Part shown: positions 27,682-35,324 of the stretch, piece by piece
Position numbering within the stretch: position 1 is the stretch's first letter
Layout: the number at the start of each line of letters is the position of its first letter
Origin: Companilactobacillus formosensis
Lineage (GTDB): Bacteria > Bacillota > Bacilli > Lactobacillales > Lactobacillaceae
Assembly (NCBI RefSeq): GCF_005405305.1
Contig: NZ_BJDU01000003.1
Coordinates: 124,001 to 188,000 of the forward strand
Direction: 5' to 3'
Length of the DNA: 64,000 bases
Made by a program: the position numbers and the translations under genes
Notes under the pieces: generated by a model
The model's input: only the letters and a program-made list of their open reading frames with translations
Told to the model about the DNA's origin: nothing
Databases searched by the model: none

Positions 27682-28640
27682 CAGACAAAAAGTTAATCGG
27701 TGTTGACCTTGGTGGTACAACAATTAAATTTGCTATTCTTACCGATAAAGGTGAGATTCAACAAAAATGGAGTATTGAAACAAATATTCTATCTGATGGA
27801 CAATTGATTATTCCTGACATTATTGATTCAATTAATCATCATATCAATATGTATGATATGAGCGTTGACCAATTCGACGGTATCGGATTAGGTTCACCTG
27901 GTACAATCAATCATGAAAAGGGCACAATCAAAGGTGCTTTTAACCTTAACTGGACTAATGAAGTTTATCCAGTACGTGATATTGAAAAGGGAACAGGTCT
28001 ACCAGTTGTCATTGAAAATGATGCTAATGTTGCTGCTCTTGGTGAAAGATGGCAAGGTGCTGGTAACAATGCTGACGATGTTGTCTTTGTAACACTTGGA
28101 ACAGGTGTTGGTGGTGGTATCATCGCTAATGGTAAGTTGATTCAAGGACAAAATGGTGCTGCTGGTGAAATTGGTCACGTAACAGTTGATCCTAATGGTT
28201 TCATGTGTACTTGTGGTAAGAGGGGTTGTCTAGAAACAATCGCTTCAGCTACTGGTATCGTACGTGTTGCTAGAGACCGTGCATCAGAATATGCTGGAAA
28301 CTCAGAATTGAAGGCTATGCTTGATGATGGTCAAGATATCTCTGCTAAAGACGTATTCGATCTAGCTAAGAAAGATGATGACTTGGCCATGATGGTTGTC
28401 GATTATGTTTGTGACTCACTTGGATTTGTTCTAGGGAACATCGCTAATACCTTGAATCCTAAGTTTGTTGTTATTGGTGGTGGCGTTTCAGCTGCTGGTG
28501 ATTTCTTGCTCAACAAAGTTGATAAGGCTATGCGTAAAAACGAATTTGCTACAATCAAGGATTCAACTGAATTAAGACTAGCTAGTCTTGGTAATGGTGC
28601 TGGTGTTATCGGTGCTGCTTCATTGATTAAAGTTGATTAG
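27678..28640 (+). CDS. glk: Glucokinase, ROK family
   Basis: 320 residues. Phosphate loop GVDLGGTTIKFAIL at the start, catalytic Asp in ENDANVAALGE, and the ROK zinc site CTCGKRGCLE (about 177-186) with GEIGHVTVDP before it. Converts glucose to glucose 6-phosphate, and ROK kinases also influence carbon catabolite control. GTG start in a GTGA overlap with yqgQ. Confidence 0.96.
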   Translation: MTDKKLIGVDLGGTTIKFAILTDKGEIQQKWSIETNILSDGQLIIPDIIDSINHHINMYDMSVDQFDGIGLGSPGTINHEKGTIKGAFNLNWTNEVYPVRDIEKGTGLPVVIENDANVAALGERWQGAGNNADDVVFVTLGTGVGGGIIANGKLIQGQNGAAGEIGHVTVDPNGFMCTCGKRGCLETIASATGIVRVARDRASEYAGNSELKAMLDDGQDISAKDVFDLAKKDDDLAMMVVDYVCDSLGFVLGNIANTLNPKFVVIGGGVSAAGDFLLNKVDKAMRKNEFATIKDSTELRLASLGNGAGVIGAASLIKVD

Positions 28641-28652
28641 GAGTTTGTATTA

Positions 28653-29060
28653 ATGCAAGTTTTAAATGCCGTTTTATATGTTATTGTAATCGGCTTTTTG
28701 GTTTATTGGGTTGGTTCATGGCTCTACTTCTGGTTAAAGGGTAGACAAATGCACGGCGCAATTGACCAAAAGACCTTTGAGGAAACGATGAGAAAAGCTC
28801 AAATCGTTGATTTAAGAGAAAAAAATGCTTTTGATGCTAAACACATCTTGGGTGCAAGAAACCTTCCATTTACGCAATTAAAGTACAATGAAGGCGAATT
28901 AAGACCTGATCTTCCGGTTTATCTTTATGGAGATAACAAGAATATGTGTGTTCGAGCAGCTCTTAAAATGCAAAAGAAGTGGGGCTTCACTGATGTTAAA
29001 TGGTTAGAAGACCGTTTTTCTGATTGGGAAGGTAAGACAAAGAAAACCACTAAAATATAA
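28653..29060 (+). CDS. Membrane-anchored rhodanese-like protein
   Basis: 135 residues. N-terminal membrane helix (about 5-27), then a rhodanese domain (VDLREKNAFDAKHILGARNLPF). At the usual active-site loop I read YGDNKNMCVRA: the only cysteine is displaced toward the end of the loop, so sulfurtransferase activity is doubtful. Co-transcribed with glk (12 bp apart), as is common in lactobacilli. Confidence 0.88.
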   Translation: MQVLNAVLYVIVIGFLVYWVGSWLYFWLKGRQMHGAIDQKTFEETMRKAQIVDLREKNAFDAKHILGARNLPFTQLKYNEGELRPDLPVYLYGDNKNMCVRAALKMQKKWGFTDVKWLEDRFSDWEGKTKKTTKI

Positions 29061-29104
29061 AAAAAATGCTGTGCAGAAAAAATCTGACACAGCATTTTTT
29101 AGTA
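29061..29104. terminator. Bidirectional terminator between rhodanese and DUF3042 genes
   Basis: AAAATGCTGTG / CACAGCATTTT stem with A run on one side and T run on the other, between convergent genes. Confidence 0.9.
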
Positions 29105-29118
29105 TAATGTTTTTAAGT

Positions 29119-29313
29119 TTAGCCTTGGTGTGCTTGTAAGCTCTTACGGTTAGCACGTCTGCGGTTAGCTTCAATACGTTCGTTTTCTTGGTTTTCTGGT
29201 TCGATGACCTTCTTCTTGAAAGCATGCAATGCTCCATAAACTGCTGTAGCTGTTGTTAGTGAACCAACAAGGAAGCCTTTAACAAAACGTAAGTGTTTTT
29301 GATTTTTTGCCAT
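29119..29313 (-). CDS. DUF3042 family small protein
   Basis: 64 residues: basic start MAKNQKHLRFVKGFLVG, one membrane-like segment (about 10-30), then a charged tail rich in Glu, Arg and Asn. This is the DUF3042 family restricted to lactic acid bacteria and commonly found between glk and miaA. Function unknown. AGGAGG precedes the ATG on the minus strand. Confidence 0.88.
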   Translation of the reverse strand: MAKNQKHLRFVKGFLVGSLTTATAVYGALHAFKKKVIEPENQENERIEANRRRANRKSLQAHQG

Positions 29314-29397
29314 AATACATTCCTCCTGTCTTTAGTTCTCATTATGGCGTATTTCCTTTAAAATATCTATAAAAGACTGTCTAAGAGAGGTAATTTT

Positions 29398-30315
29398 TTG
29401 ATAAAAGTAGTTGCAATAGTAGGACCGACCGCCGTTGGTAAGAGTGCCTTAGGTTTAAAATTAGCTCAAAAATTCAATGGCGAGATCATTTCTGGCGATT
29501 CAATGCAAATCTACCGAAAACTTGATATCGGAACAGCTAAGGATACTCCAGAAGAATTACAGGCTGTCCCACATCATTTGGTAGACATTTGCGATGCCAA
29601 TGAACGTTATACAGTCAAGGATTTTCAACAAAAAGCTCGTCAAATTATTATTAGTTTAGCTAATGACCAGAAATTACCTTTGGTCGTTGGAGGAACTGGT
29701 TTTTATTTGAGTTCTTTGATCAATAATTTGAATTTAGGTGGTAAGTCAGATAGTGATCCAGCTTTGCGTAAAGAATTGATGAAGATTGAACAAACTGGTG
29801 GCGTTGATCAGTTGCAAAAAATGTTACAGTCAATTGATCCGAAAGCTTTTGAGAAGATTGATATTGATAATACCCGTCGTCTGATCAGAGCAATTGAAGT
29901 CATGAAAACAACTGGCAAATCAATCACGGAACAGGACAATGGTGAGAAGTGGGCTGATTTTTATTTAGTTGGTTTAACGGATGATCGTCAAAAACTGTAC
30001 GAACGAATTAACCAACGTGTCGATGTAATGGCTGAAAATGGCTTAATTAGCGAAGCTAAGTACGTTTATGACAATCGGGATAAATTCCCCCAAGCTAGCA
30101 AAGGAATTGGTTACAAGGAACTATATCCCTATTTTGACGGTACAGCTGATTTATCAACTTGCTTGTCAGAAATTAAAAAGAACTCTCGTCATTTTGCTAA
30201 ACGTCAATTTACTTATTTCCGCAATCAAATGGATGTGGATTGGTATAATATTAGTGATGATAGCAATTATCAAGATATAATTGAAAAAAATATCGTTAAT
30301 TTTATGGAGGGGTAA
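29398..30315 (+). CDS. miaA: tRNA dimethylallyltransferase
   Basis: 305 residues. P-loop GPTAVGKSALG (8-18), DSMQIYRKLDIGTAK, and the VVGGTGFYLSSL block are typical. Prenylates A37 of tRNAs reading UNN codons. TTG start with GAGAGG seven bases upstream. It ends one base before the next gene's start, matching miaA-ynbB of Bacillota; hfq is absent between them and glnRA does not follow. Confidence 0.95.
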   Translation: MIKVVAIVGPTAVGKSALGLKLAQKFNGEIISGDSMQIYRKLDIGTAKDTPEELQAVPHHLVDICDANERYTVKDFQQKARQIIISLANDQKLPLVVGGTGFYLSSLINNLNLGGKSDSDPALRKELMKIEQTGGVDQLQKMLQSIDPKAFEKIDIDNTRRLIRAIEVMKTTGKSITEQDNGEKWADFYLVGLTDDRQKLYERINQRVDVMAENGLISEAKYVYDNRDKFPQASKGIGYKELYPYFDGTADLSTCLSEIKKNSRHFAKRQFTYFRNQMDVDWYNISDDSNYQDIIEKNIVNFMEG

Positions 30316-30316
30316 A

Positions 30317-31567
30317 ATGACTAAATGGAATGCTGCATTTCCAGACAAGTTAAAAGAAGTTATCAAAGAAGTCGATCAACAAATTGCGTCCAAGTTAGCT
30401 GAGATAGATGAGCAAGTTTTGGACAATCAAAATAAGGTTTTGGCTGCTTTTCGGGAAGAAAATATCGATGAAAGTAGTTTGTTAGGAACGACAGGTTATG
30501 GGGATGATGACCGTGGACGTGATCAATTGGAGGCAGTTTACGCAGATGTCTTCAAAACTGAAGCTGCTTTAGTTCGTCCCCAGTTCGTTTCCGGAACACA
30601 TACATTAGCAACGGCACTATTCGGAATCTTGCGTCCAGGGGATAATCTGCTATATGTCACAGGAGAGCCATACGATACAATGCAAGAAGTTATCGGGATT
30701 GCTGGTAACAAACGTGGTTCTTTGATTGACTATCAAATTGGTTTTGATTCAGTCAAGATGAATGGAGATCAGGTTGATTTCACTTTGATGAAACAAAAAA
30801 TTAAAGAACAAAATCCTAAGGTCATTGCTATTCAAAGATCACGTGGCTATTCGACTCGGAAGAGTTTGACAGTTAAAGAAATTGCTGAAATCATCAAGCA
30901 AATAAAAACTGTCAGTGATGCGATAATTTTTGTCGACAACTGTTATGGTGAATTTTCGGAAACAATCGAACCAACAGAGGTCGGTGCTGATTTGATGGCT
31001 GGTTCTCTAATCAAAAATGCTGGTGGAGGTTTAGCCAAAGTCGGCGGATATATTGTTGGTAAGAAGGATTTAGTCGAATTAGCTAGCTATCGTTTAACGG
31101 CCCCAGGCATTGGTGCTTCGGAAGGTGCTACTATTGATCGTCAATCAGAAATGTTTCAAGGCTTTTTCTTAGCTCCAAGAGTAACTGGAAATGCCATTAA
31201 AGGAGCAATTTTTGAAGCGGCTATTTTTGAGAAACTAGGCTTAAATGTTTCGCCTAAATGGAATGATGATCGGACTGATTTGATTCAAACGATTGAATTC
31301 AATGAGCCTGATAAAATGGTTCACTTTGCTAAACTCGTCCAACAATTTTCGCCAATAGATTCCAATGTATCTCCAGAGCCTAGTGCTATGTCAGGATATG
31401 AAGATCAAGTTGTTATGGCTGCTGGGACATTCGTTTCTGGTGCTAGTGTGGAATTTTCAGCTGATGGACCAATGAGACCACCATATATTATTTATATTCA
31501 AGGTGGTTTGACTTATGAACACGTTAAGATTGCTATTAGTAATGCATGTAAAGAGTTATTCTTCTAA
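30317..31567 (+). CDS. ynbB: PLP-dependent YnbB / aluminium resistance family protein
   Basis: 416 residues. Annotated in relatives as methionine gamma-lyase family or aluminium resistance protein; fold type I PLP enzyme. Family features: TTGYGDDDRGRDQLE (about 57-71), QFVSGTHTLATALFGILRPGD, and a probable PLP lysine in AGSLIKNAGGGLAKVGGY (about 230-247). Real substrate unknown. ATG at 30317 follows GGAGGGG; the longer frame from 30281 lies inside miaA. Confidence 0.9.
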   Translation: MTKWNAAFPDKLKEVIKEVDQQIASKLAEIDEQVLDNQNKVLAAFREENIDESSLLGTTGYGDDDRGRDQLEAVYADVFKTEAALVRPQFVSGTHTLATALFGILRPGDNLLYVTGEPYDTMQEVIGIAGNKRGSLIDYQIGFDSVKMNGDQVDFTLMKQKIKEQNPKVIAIQRSRGYSTRKSLTVKEIAEIIKQIKTVSDAIIFVDNCYGEFSETIEPTEVGADLMAGSLIKNAGGGLAKVGGYIVGKKDLVELASYRLTAPGIGASEGATIDRQSEMFQGFFLAPRVTGNAIKGAIFEAAIFEKLGLNVSPKWNDDRTDLIQTIEFNEPDKMVHFAKLVQQFSPIDSNVSPEPSAMSGYEDQVVMAAGTFVSGASVEFSADGPMRPPYIIYIQGGLTYEHVKIAISNACKELFF

Positions 31568-31599
31568 AAGTTCGATCTAAATGGTCGGGCTTTTTTTAT
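31566..31599 (+). terminator. Terminator after ynbB
   Basis: AAGTTCGATC / GGTCGGGCTT stem with two G-U pairs, then T7. Confidence 0.75.
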
Positions 31600-31921
31600 T
31601 TTATGAAACAATTTTAAGACAAAATCCCAAAAAACGAGCAGATTCCGAACGTTTTTGCTAAAAGAACGAAAAAATTCTTGGTAAAGGTTAGACCTTTCTT
31701 TGGTTATTAGGAAAAAATATATTTTTATGCCAGAGCGGTTAGTTAATATTACAGTTTTGTGACAAATACTTAATAGACCAGTTAAAAGAAAAAATTAATT
31801 AGGCCTAACTAAATTATTGATTAAGATTTATTGCTGAGAAAATTAGTCTTATAAATATGAGAAACAAGAAATGTTTCGACCGAACTATTCTCTAAATAAA
31901 AAATAAAATAGTTTGTTTCTA
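31600..31921. other. AT-rich intergenic region, no gene recognised
   Basis: No supported reading frame on either strand. Small inverted repeats are present (AAAGGTTAGACCTTT near 31685 and GAAACA / TGTTTC near 31861-31877), but none forms a recognisable riboswitch or RNA gene. Confidence 0.6.
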
Positions 31922-31949
31922 TTGATTTTTTTTTAAAAGCGAGTATGAT
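31922..31949 (+). promoter_or_regulatory. Promoter of the 43-residue ORF
   Basis: TTGATT at 31922-31927, T-rich 16-bp spacer, TATGAT at 31944-31949, about 30 bp ahead of the start codon. Confidence 0.6.
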
Positions 31950-31978
31950 AAATAATCAAATGATAGGAGGTAAGCAAT

Positions 31979-32110
31979 ATGAGATATAAAGTTACACTTG
32001 ATACTAAACGTCAATTGTTTACCGTATTTGATAAGAAAAACACTCGGGTTTCTGCATGCGGTAAGTCAATTGAAGAAGCTATGAATAAATTGTTGAGAAT
32101 GAGTGCATAA
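31979..32110 (+). CDS. Small ORF, 43 residues, unknown function
   Basis: Reads MRYKVTLDTKRQLFTVFDKK then NTRVSACGKSIEEAMNKLLR and ends MSA. TAGGAGG at 31964-31970 lies 8 bases upstream of the ATG and a sigma-A-type promoter precedes it, so it is probably translated. The pattern of a two-strand beta hairpin followed by a helix (SIEEAMNKLLRM) resembles small HicB-like or double-stranded RNA-binding-like folds only loosely; I do not recognise a family. No HicA-like partner is adjacent. Confidence 0.65.
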   Translation: MRYKVTLDTKRQLFTVFDKKNTRVSACGKSIEEAMNKLLRMSA

Positions 32111-32235
32111 ATTTTACAAATATTAGATTTAGAATACAGTTAGTTTACACTTGCTCTAAATTATAGATATATGCAAGAATAGATGTTATATTTAATTGGC
32201 AACGAAAGTTGCAATTCTATCCTCAACGATAACTA

Positions 32236-32273
32236 AAAAGGCCTTTTCCTTAATTGGAAAAGGTCTTATTTTT
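32236..32273. terminator. Terminator after the 43-residue ORF, also usable from the tRNA side
   Basis: AAGGCCTTTTCC / GGAAAAGGTCTT stem with ATTTTT on the plus side and CCTTTTTAG on the minus side. A smaller hairpin GCAAC-GAAA-GTTGC lies upstream at 32199-32212. Confidence 0.8.
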
Positions 32274-32285
32274 GCAAAAAAATGC

Positions 32286-32325
32286 AAAAAAAAATCTATG
32301 ACGTCAGATTGGACGATCATAGATT
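32286..32325 (-). terminator. Terminator of the downstream tRNA-Arg
   Basis: On the minus strand, AATCTATGA / TCATAGATT stem followed by T9, directly after the tRNA. Confidence 0.85.
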
Positions 32326-32335
32326 ATTTATTAAA

Positions 32336-32409
32336 TGTCACAGGTGAGATTCGAACTCACGACCTACGGTTTAGAAGACCGTTGCTCTATCCAACTGAGC
32401 CACTGTGAC
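32336..32409 (-). tRNA. tRNA-Arg, anticodon TCT (copy 2)
   Basis: 74 nt on the minus strand. Acceptor GTCACAG / CTGTGAC with discriminator A, D arm GCTC / GAGC, anticodon arm ACGGT-CTTCTAA-ACCGT giving anticodon TCT, T arm GTGAG-TTCGAAT-CTCAC. CCA is not encoded. Reads AGA/AGG codons, which are common in this window. Identical over its whole length to the copy at 32533-32606. Confidence 0.97.
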
Positions 32410-32421
32410 ATCACTCGTACT

Positions 32422-32450
32422 ATTATAGAGAAAAGAATTTGATTATGCAA
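32422..32450 (-). promoter_or_regulatory. Promoter of tRNA-Arg copy 2
   Basis: Minus strand TTGCAT (32445-32450) and TATAAT (32422-32427) with 17-bp spacer, 12 bp before the tRNA. Confidence 0.7.
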
Positions 32451-32494
32451 TAATAAATTTGAAATTTTTTAATTAAAAATTTACTTGCAGACAA

Positions 32495-32528
32495 CAAAAA
32501 AATCGCCAGATCACTCTAGCGATTTTAC
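32495..32528 (-). terminator. Terminator of the upstream tRNA-Arg
   Basis: Minus strand AAAATCGC / GCGATTTT stem followed by T residues, immediately after copy 1. Confidence 0.85.
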
Positions 32529-32532
32529 GGTA

Positions 32533-32606
32533 TGTCACAGGTGAGATTCGAACTCACGACCTACGGTTTAGAAGACCGTTGCTCTATCCAACTGAGCCAC
32601 TGTGAC
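32533..32606 (-). tRNA. tRNA-Arg, anticodon TCT (copy 1)
   Basis: 74 nt, same sequence and fold as copy 2, 123 bp further along the plus coordinate. Each copy has its own promoter and terminator, although the flanking sequences differ, so the pair looks like an old duplication with independent transcription. Confidence 0.97.
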
Positions 32607-32618
32607 AGCACATTTATT

Positions 32619-32648
32619 ATTATAGATAAAGCACTTGCACTATGTCAA
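32619..32648 (-). promoter_or_regulatory. Promoter of tRNA-Arg copy 1
   Basis: Minus strand TTGACA (32643-32648) and TATAAT (32619-32624), both perfect consensus, 18-bp spacer, 12 bp before the tRNA. The strongest promoter match in the window. Confidence 0.82.
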
Positions 32649-32695
32649 TCTAATTTTTGATATAAATTAAAAAAAATCTTAATTTGGGCAAAATA

Positions 32696-32728
32696 AAAGG
32701 TCCACTTAAATGTTTAAGTGAACCATCC
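32696..32728. terminator. Hairpin terminator after the 40-residue ORF
   Basis: Minus strand GGTTCACTTAAA / TTTAAGTGGACC stem followed by TTTTATTT. Ends the small gene at 32753. Confidence 0.8.
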
Positions 32729-32752
32729 CTATAAATAATTTACTGATTAACA

Positions 32753-32875
32753 TTACTTTCCGTAAATGAAAGGCTTGTTTTCAGCCTCTAATTCACACAA
32801 TACCTCACGATCTTGTGTGGAAATCTCAGTTCTTTCGGCTTTAAATAATGATTTGATCCATACTGTCAATTTCAT
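32753..32875 (-). CDS. Small ORF, 40 residues, unknown function
   Basis: Starts MKLTVWIKSLFKAERTEIST and ends ENKPFIYGK. The first 12 residues could form a short amphipathic helix, the rest is charged. GGAG nine bases before the ATG supports this start; a longer frame back to 32935 lacks a ribosome binding site. An RNA hairpin AGATAAGG / CCTTATCT (32938-32962) lies in its leader. It has its own terminator. I do not recognise the family. Confidence 0.6.
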   Translation of the reverse strand: MKLTVWIKSLFKAERTEISTQDREVLCELEAENKPFIYGK

Positions 32876-33071
32876 GATTGTCATCTCCGAAAATAATGCA
32901 GCTTTTAATGTCATCAGCATCTGGACAGAACACAACAGATAAGGCTTCCTTCTCCCTTATCTAACAAAATTATAACAGAATTATTACAAATGACATAAAA
33001 ATAAGCCTTGTTTCAGTAAAAAAAATCAATATTTTAAAATGTAATGGTTTACATTTTTTAAATTTGACTAT

Positions 33072-33257
33072 TTAGGGTTCAACTAATTCTTTGCGACGAT
33101 TTTCGATGATATTTTGAAGTTCTTCGAGGTCTTCAAGAGTTGATTTTTTTCTAATAAAGCTACGTGCTGATGAACGCATGGCGATATAATTTGCGCGTTC
33201 ACGATGATTTCTGTGCCATTTTTCGTTAGCACGTTTTTGTGCGTCTGTTAATACCAT
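33072..33257 (-). CDS. Small basic protein, 61 residues, unknown function
   Basis: Starts MVLTDAQKRANEKWHRNHRE, then ARSFIRKKS and a helical ELQNIIENRRKEL end. Highly charged with many Arg and Lys, probably helical. GGGAGAG upstream and a consensus-like promoter make it a real gene. Similar short proteins beginning with AQKRANEKW occur in lactobacilli and their phages, but I cannot name the function. DNA or RNA binding is only a guess from composition. Confidence 0.7.
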   Translation of the reverse strand: MVLTDAQKRANEKWHRNHRERANYIAMRSSARSFIRKKSTLEDLEELQNIIENRRKELVEP

Positions 33258-33289
33258 TTATATCTCTCCCTTAAAAACATATCTTTGAA

Positions 33290-33318
33290 ATTATATACAA
33301 GGTTATTTAAGTAAACAA
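33290..33318 (-). promoter_or_regulatory. Promoter of the 61-residue gene
   Basis: Minus strand TTGTTT (33313-33318) and TATAAT (33290-33295), 17-bp spacer. Confidence 0.65.
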
Positions 33319-33444
33319 GGGAAATTATGAATTTTTTCACACAACTTACTCGTAAAAATGGTTACATGAAATTCTTGTACAATAATGATATTAGTTTAGA
33401 ATGTTAATTAATTGATATTTTGTTCATTGGGGGGTCTATTTTTT

Positions 33445-34845
33445 ATGAAGAAGATTATGAAAACTACCACAGGGACATATCACGGAATTGTGGATCATGA
33501 ACATCTTGATTTCTTAGGAGTTCCGTTTGGATATGGACGTCGATTTAAACGAGCTGAAGAATTTTCTATGTCAAAATTTGGACCAAATGAAATTAATAAA
33601 ATTCATTATGCGGTGCATCATGGCGTTCAACCAATGCAAAAAGATGCACTTAACCAAAATAGTAAGATAAACTTTGGCGAAAATTGTTTAAATCTTGATA
33701 TTTGCACCCCTGATGTAGAAGGAAAATACCCGATTGTCATCGAATTTTATGGTGGTGGCTTTTTACGGGGAGGAAATTATACTAAACAAATGTCGTGGCT
33801 CGATCATCAGTCAGTCGTTCATGTAGTGCCAAACTATCGATTAGGATTGTTTGGGTGGAGCAAGGTTGATGGCGGTGATACCAACGTTGGGATGTCAGAT
33901 CAATTGATGGCGATTCAATGGGTCTTGGATAATGCTGCTAGTTTTGGCGGCGATGTAAAAAACGTTACTTTAGTTGGTATTTCAGCCGGTGCTAAGTCAA
34001 TTTCAGCTCTAATGGCTTCTAATGCAACTGTTTTGGATCGAATTCAAAAAATTATTTTATTTTCTGGTGGCGTTCAGACGATTCGTGACATGGCTACGGC
34101 AAAAAAAGTAACTGATATGATTTGTCAGGCCAGTGACATTAAATCAACAAAAGACTTATTTAACTTAACAGACGATGGTCTACAAATTGTTCAAGAGCAT
34201 TTGCTTGATCAGCATACGGCTACTAATTGGTTTGGTCCGGTGATCGATGATGATTTGATTTCACAGGATTGGCAAAAGAAGTTACTTCAACGAGTAAAAA
34301 AGACACAATTTAAGACTATTATCTCTGCTGGGAGCAATGAATTAGAGGCTTATAAATCGATGAATATCAATCATCTTGAAAATGAAGTTTTCCCTGATTT
34401 ATTTGGTAAAAATACGAAAGTATTAAGAGCTGCCTTGCTAAACGAGCAGTATTCAAAAAATGATTTTGTACAAATGCTAGGGAATGCTATGTATACCTTA
34501 CCGGCTAGAAGGTTGGCTGAATTGTTGACGCAGGAAAGCGATGCTGAAGTTTATTGCAACTATGTTAAAGTGGCTGAAGGGCAGCATGGTGGGATTCTTA
34601 GATATTTGAATACACCGGTTGAAGAATTGAATATCGATTACCGTAAGAACCAACAACATTTTTTGAATTTACTATTTGAATTTATCAATGAAGGTAAACC
34701 TTACGAAGAAGATATTAAATATGAGTGGCCAGTGTTTGACGATGATCGCTTAGTCCTCGAATTAGATCCAGATGATTTAAAGAGTGTTTCTGTTATTAGT
34801 CGTAGAATTCCAACCGAATTACCTTGGCAGTCGTATCTTTTATAA
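33445..34845 (+). CDS. Type B carboxylesterase
   Basis: 466 residues, alpha/beta hydrolase of the carboxylesterase type B family. Oxyanion-hole motif EFYGGGFLRGGNY (about 99-111), nucleophile Ser180 in VGISAGAKS, a probable acid in the GSNELEAY segment (about 286), and catalytic His in AEGQHGGILRY. There is no signal peptide, so it acts inside the cell. In lactobacilli such enzymes hydrolyse short-chain or phenolic esters; the substrate here is unknown. ATG at 33445 follows a GGGGGG tract; earlier frame from 33412 lacks a ribosome binding site. Confidence 0.88.
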   Translation: MKKIMKTTTGTYHGIVDHEHLDFLGVPFGYGRRFKRAEEFSMSKFGPNEINKIHYAVHHGVQPMQKDALNQNSKINFGENCLNLDICTPDVEGKYPIVIEFYGGGFLRGGNYTKQMSWLDHQSVVHVVPNYRLGLFGWSKVDGGDTNVGMSDQLMAIQWVLDNAASFGGDVKNVTLVGISAGAKSISALMASNATVLDRIQKIILFSGGVQTIRDMATAKKVTDMICQASDIKSTKDLFNLTDDGLQIVQEHLLDQHTATNWFGPVIDDDLISQDWQKKLLQRVKKTQFKTIISAGSNELEAYKSMNINHLENEVFPDLFGKNTKVLRAALLNEQYSKNDFVQMLGNAMYTLPARRLAELLTQESDAEVYCNYVKVAEGQHGGILRYLNTPVEELNIDYRKNQQHFLNLLFEFINEGKPYEEDIKYEWPVFDDDRLVLELDPDDLKSVSVISRRIPTELPWQSYLL

Positions 34846-34897
34846 AAAAATAAATATTGATAAATAAGCATTTATAGTGGGATGTAAAAAAATAATC

Positions 34898-34926
34898 TTG
34901 CAAACAATAATTTTTAATTTTACAAT
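34898..34926 (+). promoter_or_regulatory. Promoter of the 81-residue membrane protein gene
   Basis: TTGCAA at 34898-34903 and TACAAT at 34921-34926, 17-bp spacer. Transcription should start near 34933. Confidence 0.65.
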
Positions 34927-34991
34927 AAAGTCGTTGTGCTTAAACATTAGGCATTTTTTGTGGTGCCTATAACTTTAGAGGTGGACGAATT

Positions 34992-35237
34992 TTGAAAAGA
35001 AAGTTTGCATTTTTTGTAACAATTGCTTTCATTCTAATAGATGTTTTAGCTGCGTTTTTAACTCAACAAGCGATTATTAGTAATTTGATGGGTATTCTGA
35101 TCGGAATTGGTCTAATCATTGCTCTCATACTAATAACGAGAATTCTAACGAAGATGGATTTAAAACGGGGAAAGCTAGTTTTTATAGCAGTTTTCTTTTT
35201 TATTGTTTTAGGACGCTTGTTTATGACTGTTGCTTAG
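34992..35237 (+). CDS. Small membrane protein, 81 residues
   Basis: Three probable membrane helices: about 5-24, 28-48 and 60-80, joined by short basic loops (RILTKMDLKRGK). TTG start with AGAGGTGG eight bases upstream. No recognised family or motif. Monocistronic, with its own promoter and terminator. Confidence 0.7.
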   Translation: MKRKFAFFVTIAFILIDVLAAFLTQQAIISNLMGILIGIGLIIALILITRILTKMDLKRGKLVFIAVFFFIVLGRLFMTVA

Positions 35238-35253
35238 AAAAATAGAAAATGAT

Positions 35254-35287
35254 TGGGGATTGTGTTTAAGCACAGTCCTTTTTTAGT
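35254..35287 (+). terminator. Terminator after the 81-residue gene
   Basis: GGGGATTGTG / CACAGTCC stem with loop TTTAAG and T6. The hairpin segment 35263-35274 is the exact reverse complement of 34935-34946 in the leader of the same transcript. Confidence 0.88.
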
Positions 35288-35324
35288 ATAATAATGTCAT
35301 TATTTAATAAAGGGGTTCTCCTTG

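Noticed and set aside
32196-32408. Open frame of 70 codons on the plus strand
   Set aside because: It runs through a terminator and antisense across a tRNA-Arg gene; no ribosome binding site.
34860-34991. Possible riboswitch before the 81-residue membrane protein
   Set aside because: A small AGGCA / TGCCT hairpin exists, but no preQ1, TPP or other known aptamer pattern could be matched.
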